Source: Mucor racemosus (lineage: Eukaryota > Mucoromycota > Mucoromycetes > Mucorales > Mucoraceae). From it: a stretch of 32,948 nucleotides of DNA. A program made the translations under genes and the position numbers. Below, in pieces: positions 27,252-32,948 of the stretch. Where the stretch lies: assembly GCA_027405735.1 (NCBI GenBank), contig JAPEHQ010000031.1:1-32948 (forward strand). Direction: 5' to 3'. Within the stretch, counting starts at the first letter, position 1. Every line of letters begins with the position of its first letter. The notes under the pieces are model-generated. The model worked only from the letters and a program-made list of their open reading frames with translations, made no database searches and had not been told where the DNA came from.

Positions 27252-29224
27252 TGTATTTAGCTATTATTACACTACCTCTATTATCAGCTACTGTAGCTGG
27301 ATTTTTAGGGAGAAAAGTTGGTAAAACTGGTAGTCATTTAATTACTTGTAGTTCTCTAGTTTTAACAGCTTTATTTGCTTTAGTTGCTTTTTATGAAGTA
27401 GGATTATGTCAATCACCAGTTTCTATTAAATTAATGAGCTGGATTGATTCTGAATTCTTACTAGTATCTTGGGGATTTATTTACGATAGTTTAACTGTAT
27501 CTATGTTACTACCTGTACTTATTGTATCGGCTTTAGTACATATTTATTCTACAAACTATATGAGTGAAGATCCTCATAATCAAAGATTCTTCGCATATCT
27601 ATCTATGTTCACATTCTTCATGTTAATGTTAGTAACAGGTGATAATTATTTAGTAATGTTTATTGGTTGGGAAGGAGTAGGTATTTCATCTTACCTATTA
27701 ATTAACTTCTGGTTTACTAGATTACAAGCTAATAAAGCAGCTATTAAAGCTTTAGTTATGAATAGAGTAGGTGATTGGGGGTTTAGTATTGGTCTTTGGG
27801 CTATTTTCTGGACTTTCGGTAACCTTGATTTTTCAACAGTATTTTCACTGGCTCCATTTATTAACGAAGAATTAATTACAATTATCTCAATTTGTCTATT
27901 AATTGCTGCTATGGGTAAATCTGCTCAAATTGGTCTTCACACTTGGTTACCCGACGCAATGGAGGGACCTACACCAGTTTCAGCATTAATTCATGCGGCT
28001 ACTATGGTAACTGCAGGAGTTTATTTACTTCTACGATCTTCTCCTATTTTAGAATTCGGGTCAACAGCTTTAATTTTAATTACATGGGTAGGTGCATTAA
28101 CTGCATTCTTTGCAGCAACTACTGGATTATTACAAAATGATTTAAAACGAGTTATTGCTTATTCAACTTGTTCTCAACTAGGTCTTTTATTCTTAATTTG
28201 TGGATTATCTCAATATAATGTAGCATTATTCCATTTAGTAAATCACGCATGGTTTAAAGCCCTATTATTCTTATCTGCAGGTTCTGTAATTCATGCTATG
28301 AATGATGAACAAGATTTAAGAAAATTTGGTGGATTATCTAGATTATTACCATTTACATACTCTATGATGGTTATTGGATCTTTAAGTTTAATGGCATTAC
28401 CATTCTTAACAGGATTCTATTCTAAAGATTTAATTATTGAATTAGCTTACGGACATTACAGTTTCTCTGGTAATTTAGTATATTGGTTAGCTTCTGTAGC
28501 TGCTGTATTTACAGCTATGTATTCTATCCGATCTTTATATTTAACTTTCTTAGGTTACCCAAATGGATCAAAAATTAATTATCAAAATATCCACGAAGCT
28601 CCTCTAATTATGGCTATTCCATTAGTAGTATTAGCTGTATTTAGTATTTTCTTTGGTTATGTAACTAAAGATTTATTTGTTGGAATGGGAACAGATTTTT
28701 ATAATAATGCATTATTTATTCATCCTAACCATTCTATCTTAGTAGATACTGAATTTGGACTTCCTATGTCTATGAAATTCTTACCATTAATTGGTAGTCT
28801 ACTAGGAACTTTTGGAGTTTTAGCTATTTATTGGATTTTCGATTCATTACCTAACCAATTTATTAGTACTAGTTTAGGTCGAGGAATCTATCGATTCTTT
28901 AACCAAAAATACTTCTTTGATAATATTTATAATAATTTTATCTTAAATAAATTATTAGGTTTTGGTTATACAACTAATAAAATCCTTGATAGAGGAGCAA
29001 TTGAATTAGTTGGACCTTATGGACTAGTAAATGTATTTAAATCTGCTTCTAATAAAGTTGCTTCATTAGATTCTGGATTTATCCCTACATATGCTATGTA
29101 TATCTTCAGTGGTTTAATCCTATTTATTACTTTAATCTTCTTTATTGGGGATCCAAGACTATTTGTTCTTCTATTATGGGCAGTATTCTTATTACCTAAT
29201 AATACTAACACTACTCAAAAATAA
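27251..29224 (+). CDS. nad5: NADH dehydrogenase subunit 5
   Basis: A 657-residue, largest antiporter-like subunit at the far end of the complex I membrane arm, with the long lateral helix at its C-terminus. Landmarks are MFIGWEGVGISSYLLINFWFTR, KAAIKALVMNRVGDWGFSIG and KSAQIGLHTWLPDAMEGPTPVSALIHAATMVTAGVYLL, which carries the conserved Lys and His of the proton path. LKRVIAYSTCSQLGLLF and LVNHAWFKALLFLSAGSVIHAM follow. The length is normal for fungi and there is no intron. It starts inside the nad4L stop codon. Confidence 0.98.
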   Translation: MYLAIITLPLLSATVAGFLGRKVGKTGSHLITCSSLVLTALFALVAFYEVGLCQSPVSIKLMSWIDSEFLLVSWGFIYDSLTVSMLLPVLIVSALVHIYSTNYMSEDPHNQRFFAYLSMFTFFMLMLVTGDNYLVMFIGWEGVGISSYLLINFWFTRLQANKAAIKALVMNRVGDWGFSIGLWAIFWTFGNLDFSTVFSLAPFINEELITIISICLLIAAMGKSAQIGLHTWLPDAMEGPTPVSALIHAATMVTAGVYLLLRSSPILEFGSTALILITWVGALTAFFAATTGLLQNDLKRVIAYSTCSQLGLLFLICGLSQYNVALFHLVNHAWFKALLFLSAGSVIHAMNDEQDLRKFGGLSRLLPFTYSMMVIGSLSLMALPFLTGFYSKDLIIELAYGHYSFSGNLVYWLASVAAVFTAMYSIRSLYLTFLGYPNGSKINYQNIHEAPLIMAIPLVVLAVFSIFFGYVTKDLFVGMGTDFYNNALFIHPNHSILVDTEFGLPMSMKFLPLIGSLLGTFGVLAIYWIFDSLPNQFISTSLGRGIYRFFNQKYFFDNIYNNFILNKLLGFGYTTNKILDRGAIELVGPYGLVNVFKSASNKVASLDSGFIPTYAMYIFSGLILFITLIFFIGDPRLFVLLLWAVFLLPNNTNTTQK

Positions 29225-29486
29225 TAACCCCCCCACTCCTCGATATCATAATTAATACCTTCTCGTGGTGATATTGTAAGTACCATTAAATCAATGGGAA
29301 ACTAAATTAATATATTATATCCATGGGCCGCGGGGCGGCCCGGTATAAATAATAACCTCTCAGATTATTATTTATGAAAATAAATTTTGGCCCTTGGGCG
29401 ACGATTGGCGCCCCGCGGCCCTAATATTCTGTCCCAAAACTCAGGATATATAATATAAAGGGTTTAATTAAGGGGGGGGTTATTAA
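29225..29486. other. Convergent spacer between nad5 and nad4
   Basis: The 3' ends of nad5 and nad4 face each other. It contains a partial copy (about 29276-29307, TAAGTACCATTAAATCAATG then GGAAAC) of the sequence at 32709-32733, and GC hairpins near 29325-29345. Confidence 0.5.
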
Positions 29487-30914
29487 TTAAATTAATAAAT
29501 TAGATACTGCTAAATGCATAGGCTCTAAGAATAAATTAGGGAATACTCCCATTACAAACATTAAGAATAATAATGGTACTAAAGTCATAAATTCTCGTCG
29601 GTTAATATCACCCATTGGGGCTAAATATCGACTTTGAGCACCGAATGCAGTTCTGTTATATAACCAGATACCGTACGCGGCACTTAAAATCATTCCTAAA
29701 CCTCCTAATACAGTTAATACAGGATTTTGTTGGAAAGCTCCAGTGAATGTCATAAACTCACCTACAAAGTTGGCTGATAATGGAACTGCAATGTTACCTA
29801 ATGTAAATAGGAAGAACATAATAGACCATACAGGCATGTGTTGAGTTAATCCTCGGTAATATTTTAATAATCGAGTATGGTATCGATCATATAAAATTAC
29901 TACACAAATGAATAATGCAGGAGATACTACTCCATGAGCAAGCATAAGGATTAATGATCCTTCAATTCCTTGAATTGTGTTACTAAATAAACCTAATAAA
30001 GTAATATTCATATGTCCTACAGAAGAATAAGCAATAATTTTTTTTAAATCTACTTGTCTTAAAGTAGTGAAAGATGAATAAATAATACTAATAACGGCTA
30101 AAGAATAAACAAGAGGAGTAAAGAATACAGAAGCATCTGGTAAAATAGCGATAGAATATCGTAAGAATCCATAACCAGCTAATTTTAATAAAACTCCGGC
30201 TAAAATAATAGATCCGGCTAAACTAGCTTCTACATGAGCTTCGGGTAACCAAATATGGAAAGGAATCATAGGAACTTTTACCGCAAATGATAAAAAGAAT
30301 CCTAACCATAAAATTCTTTGTCGTGTTTCACTAATATCTGCTACAGCTAATACTTGGTAATCAGTTGATCCTACTTCAAAATAAATTACTAGAATAGCTA
30401 ATAACATAAATAGAGAACCTAGTAAAGTATATAGGAAAAACTGGTAAGCTGCATGAATTTTTCTTTCTCGTGCACCCCAAATACCAATAATTAAGAACAT
30501 AGGGATTAATACACTTTCGAAACAAATATAGAATAATAATAAATCTAGAACTACAAATACTGCGATTAATAAAGTTTCTAGAACTAAGAAAGCAATTAAG
30601 AAATATTTAATTCCTGTTTTAATACTTTCCCAACTAGCTAAAATACAAATAGGGATAATAAGTGTAGTTAGTAGAACAAAAAATAAAGAAATACCATCTA
30701 CTCCTACTACTTCTTGAGTAGTTACAGTAGGGAAAGAACTAACAAATTGGAATCCATTATAATTAGAATCAAATCCAGCCCAAAGAACTAAAGATAATAC
30801 AAAAGTTAATAATGAACTAGTAAGAGCTACCTTTTTCTGTAAAGAAGTATTTTCTCCAGATAAGATAACACCAATAACACCTAAAATAGGTGTAACCAAT
30901 AGTGATAAAATCAT
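29487..30914 (-). CDS. nad4: NADH dehydrogenase subunit 4
   Basis: A 475-residue antiporter-like complex I subunit with about 14 helices. Diagnostic stretches are VVGVDGISLFFVLLTTLIIPICILASW, FYICFESVLIPMFLIIGIWGARERKIHAAYQFFLYTLLGS (with the conserved glutamate in FESVLIPMF), FAVKVPMIPFHIWLPEAHVEASLAGSIILAG and KKIIAYSSVGHMN. MLAHGVVSPALFICV is also present. Start MILSLLVTPILGV, normal length. It is convergent with nad5, unlike many fungi where nad4 is far away or codirectional. Confidence 0.97.
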   Translation of the reverse strand: MILSLLVTPILGVIGVILSGENTSLQKKVALTSSLLTFVLSLVLWAGFDSNYNGFQFVSSFPTVTTQEVVGVDGISLFFVLLTTLIIPICILASWESIKTGIKYFLIAFLVLETLLIAVFVVLDLLLFYICFESVLIPMFLIIGIWGARERKIHAAYQFFLYTLLGSLFMLLAILVIYFEVGSTDYQVLAVADISETRQRILWLGFFLSFAVKVPMIPFHIWLPEAHVEASLAGSIILAGVLLKLAGYGFLRYSIAILPDASVFFTPLVYSLAVISIIYSSFTTLRQVDLKKIIAYSSVGHMNITLLGLFSNTIQGIEGSLILMLAHGVVSPALFICVVILYDRYHTRLLKYYRGLTQHMPVWSIMFFLFTLGNIAVPLSANFVGEFMTFTGAFQQNPVLTVLGGLGMILSAAYGIWLYNRTAFGAQSRYLAPMGDINRREFMTLVPLLFLMFVMGVFPNLFLEPMHLAVSNLLI

Positions 30915-31075
30915 AGTTATAATTTAGATTGTCACTTCTTAAATAGAGAAAACAGTTATTGTATTATAAAGGCCCCAAGGCTAGACCTTAGCTCATAGGC
31001 CAAGAGCATCCTACCGCCCAGATGTATTTTTAGTCCTATATATTAATATATAAAGATCATAATCTTTAATCTGGG

Positions 31076-31202
31076 GAGCCGAGGGGGCCCGAAGGGCCCC
31101 CTTGGCAAGAGGGGGCGAGTAAAAGGCCGCGGAGCGGCCTTTTCTTGCCCCCAAAGGGGGAGGCAAAGCCTCCCTTCGGGGGCTCCGCCCCCTCTCGCCT
31201 TT
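31076..31202 (-). repeat. GC-rich structured module, copy 3 (inverted)
   Basis: The exact complement, by base-by-base reading, of 10438-10564 over 127 bases. The minus-strand open frame across it (31011-31283) encodes the same Arg/Pro/Gly-rich peptide as the other copy, a by-product of the repeat. Confidence 0.9.
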
Positions 31203-31521
31203 AACCCGGGTCCTAACAGACACCGGGACTAATAATATTATACTGTTATTCCGAAATAATTCCGGTACCATGGCTTTAACCACTGTTTAGTTATAAATCC
31301 AAAATTTAATAACCGAGGCATCCGCTCCGGGGATTAAATTAATGTTATTTTATACTATCTTTTAATTTTATATTAATAATAAATTATATGCTAATTTTTA
31401 TATTAATAGAAGAAATAGGGCGGCTAGGTCGCCCGAAAGTAAAAGGGTATGGTTTATCCAAACCGCGGGCCGCTACGCGGCCTGCTGGTTAATATAATCT
31501 TGTAGGAAGAATCAAATAAAG

Positions 31522-31546
31522 TCCCGGGCCACGTAGTGGCCCGGGA
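31522..31546. repeat. Perfect GC hairpin
   Basis: Eleven-base arms TCCCGGGCCAC and its complement around GTA. Followed at 31557-31573 by a second hairpin GCCGCGC-TTT-GCGCGGC. Confidence 0.8.
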
Positions 31547-31741
31547 TCAAAGGGAAGCCGCGCTTTGCGCGGCCCCGCGAGGAGAAATATCTTATTAAAA
31601 TCTATGAATTTATTTATGTAGAAATAAAGCATCGACCGTATTAAAGCGGTCGTATATCTATCTTATCGTGAAATTCGAGGTGAGTAATTAAAAATATCAC
31701 TCTAAACCAGTTCTTAATATAATACCTTCCCTTAAACCCAG

Positions 31742-31862
31742 GAGGAGCAGAGGGGGCCCGAAGGGCCCCCTTGGCAAAAGGAGCTAGTAAAAGGCCCCAA
31801 AGGGGCCTTTTCTTGCCTCAAAGGGGGCAAAGCCCCCTTTGGGGCTCCACCCCCTCTTGCCT
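31742..31862 (-). repeat. GC-rich structured module, copy 4 (inverted)
   Basis: The complement is closest to 12495-12600. It shares CAAGAAAAGGCCCCTTTGGG and the AAGGGGGCCCTTCGGGCCCCC hairpin. Confidence 0.85.
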
Positions 31863-32013
31863 TAACCCGGGTCCTGAGGGACCCGGGACATATTTTATAT
31901 ATATATGTATATACATAATAACAATATAGAATATATATTTTGCAAATAAAAGAAACTGAACAATAAAACCATATTATAGGGGCCTCGGACCGATCCTTCG
32001 GTCCGTTGGTCAG

Positions 32014-32036
32014 GCCCGCGCGCTAAGCGCGCGGGC
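32014..32036. repeat. Perfect GC hairpin upstream of atp8
   Basis: GCCCGCGCGC and its complement around TAA. It resembles the hairpins at 9091-9115 and 32554-32576. Confidence 0.8.
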
Positions 32037-32112
32037 TAATTTTATTTTTATGATAATCTACGGCTTTGCCGTGGAAGCATTCCCTTAACTTATTAATAAT
32101 TTTTAGAAAATA

Positions 32113-32259
32113 ATGCCACAATTAGTTCCATTTTATTTCTTAAACCAAGTATCATTCGGATTTCTTCTACTTATGGTTTTACTATATGTAGCATCTAAAT
32201 ACATTTTACCTAACTTTATGTTGGTACAATCAGCTCGAATGTTCTTAGCGTCTAAATAA
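32113..32259 (+). CDS. atp8: ATP synthase subunit 8
   Basis: A 48-residue, single-helix Fo stator subunit of the mitochondrial ATP synthase, too short for a simple ORF scan. It reads [20 protein letters not shown], then a membrane helix and [20 protein letters not shown]. The MPQL-PF-Y start and the LP-F-SR/AR-like tail are the fungal ATP8 signature. It begins at an ATG after an AT-rich leader and ends with TAA. It is separated from atp6 by more than 20 kb and lies on the other strand, while many fungi keep atp8-atp6 adjacent. Confidence 0.95.
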   Translation: MPQLVPFYFLNQVSFGFLLLMVLLYVASKYILPNFMLVQSARMFLASK

Positions 32260-32648
32260 TTAACTATGCTGCCTATTAATATCATTAATGGTCAGCGCAG
32301 TTAGGTAGATTTACCCCAGGGCGTCCGCCCCGGGGGGGCTACTTAATATATTTGGGTCTAATAAACCCGAATAAAATACCTGATACATACGTACCGGGTT
32401 TAATTTACTTTAAATTGGGAGTTGGTTAACACTTACTCCTAATTTAATGTTAACTCAGGGATTATATTAATATAATCCCAAGCCAGCGGGCCGCTAAGCG
32501 GCCCGCTGGTCCTTTAATAAATTAAATATTTTTAATTTACAATTAAAAACTGACCCCGCGCGCTACGCGCGCGGGGCTTCGGAATCTTATATACAAATAT
32601 CCTCGACGAAAGGTGCCCACTTTCAGGGCCTTTGGCCTTTCCAGGTTA
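32260..32648. other. Spacer between atp8 and the rnl 3' region
   Basis: Convergent spacer with perfect GC hairpins at 32483-32509 (CCAGCGGGCCGC-TAA-complement) and 32554-32576, and CCCCGGGG-type clusters near 32315-32336. No gene. Confidence 0.5.
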
Positions 32649-32737
32649 TTGTATAACCCCTGATATTAGTCAGGGGGGTTTAACTTACCTTTTCGCGGTA
32701 GATTCTATAAGTACCATTAAATTAATGGGAAACCAAA
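32649..32737 (-). repeat. Sequence at the rnl 3' end, inverted in cox1 spacer
   Basis: The complement of 21908-21995, identical over 56 bases. It probably belongs to, or directly follows, the 3' end of the large rRNA. The read AATCTACCGCGAAAAGGTAA resembles the helix near the rRNA 3' end, but I could not fold it with certainty. Confidence 0.8.
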
Positions 32738-32948
32738 TAGTTAAAATAATATTATATATAATATATAAATATAAAGGTACTAAGTATATAACTGTTGTAG
32801 GTTCCTGATCCCCCTGGGCTTAAATAATATTGTGAGGTTCATATCACTCGGTCCTCTCGTACTAGAGTAATGTTCTTGTCCGATTCTAATTCCATTAGTA
32901 GATAGGAACCGTACTGTCTCACGACGTACTTAACCCAACTCACGTACC
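32649..32948 (-). rRNA. rnl: Large-subunit rRNA, 3' end only
   Basis: The minus strand contains the end of domain V and the sarcin-ricin loop AGTACGAGAGGACC (plus 32850-32863), preceded by TCGTGAGACAGTACGGTTCC. These are unmistakable large-subunit rRNA landmarks. The gene continues past the right edge of the window, so only about 300 bases are seen. The 3' boundary is uncertain: the strongly conserved part ends near 32820, and the tail may reach about 32650. Confidence 0.93.

Larger units (their letters stand above)
30915..32112. other. Long hairpin-rich spacer between nad4 and atp8
   Basis: About 1.2 kb without a gene. It holds two structured GC modules (31076-31202, 31742-31862) and many perfect hairpins, among them 31468-31482, 31522-31546, 31557-31573, 31987-32004 and 32014-32036. 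A divergent arrangement (nad4 minus, atp8 plus) makes this a possible bidirectional transcription or replication start. No TATAAGTA motif was seen in it. Confidence 0.5.

Noticed and set aside
31011..31283. 90-codon minus-strand open frame
   Set aside because: The body is the translated GC module, with no domain and no homologous gene context.

Overview
The window joins two different kinds of DNA. Bases 1 to about 7190 look like AT-rich nuclear DNA of a fungus. This part has no convincing host protein gene. It carries an LTR-flanked gag relic of a Ty3-like retrotransposon (about 2.0-4.6 kb), a Pol III-type tRNA-Gly(GCC) gene ending in a T run, several degenerate repeats and a block rich in GCTTGC. 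From about 7190 to the right edge the sequence is fungal mitochondrial DNA.

The mitochondrial part opens with two decayed genes on the minus strand: a frameshifted atp9 copy (7191-7394) and a frameshifted, stop-ridden cox2 copy (about 8120-8835). From about 9.0 kb onward every gene is intact. They are atp6, cox3, nad6, nad1, cob, nad3, nad2, cox1, nad4L, nad5, nad4 and atp8, plus 21 tRNA genes, a bacterial-type RNase P RNA gene (rnpB) and the 3' end of the large-subunit rRNA at the right edge. Genes lie on both strands and none has an intron. All are read with the standard code: Trp is TGG and the Trp tRNA has anticodon CCA. nad2-nad3 and nad4L-nad5 each overlap by one base (TAATG), as is common in fungi. 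The genes supply complex I, III, IV and ATP synthase subunits of the inner membrane. rnpB and the tRNAs serve mitochondrial translation. cox2, intact atp9, rns and tRNAs for Thr, Gln and Glu are not seen here and are presumably elsewhere.

The full nad set, the standard code, a bacterial-like rnpB and the AT-rich nuclear flank suggest an early-diverging (zygomycete-grade, Mucoromycota-like) fungus. I cannot name the genus. Spacers are unusually full of GC-rich perfect hairpins, including a four-copy structured module (two copies identical over 127 bp in inverted orientation). They also contain a 61-bp palindrome-bearing repeat in front of cox3 and nad2, and an inverted copy of the region next to the rRNA 3' end. 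A TATAAGTA motif, matching the yeast mitochondrial promoter nonanucleotide, recurs in spacers and mostly points at the next gene.

The join near 7.2 kb is either a nuclear insertion of mitochondrial DNA or, more likely, an assembly chimera in which a nuclear contig bearing an old decayed insert was bridged into the true mitochondrial genome.
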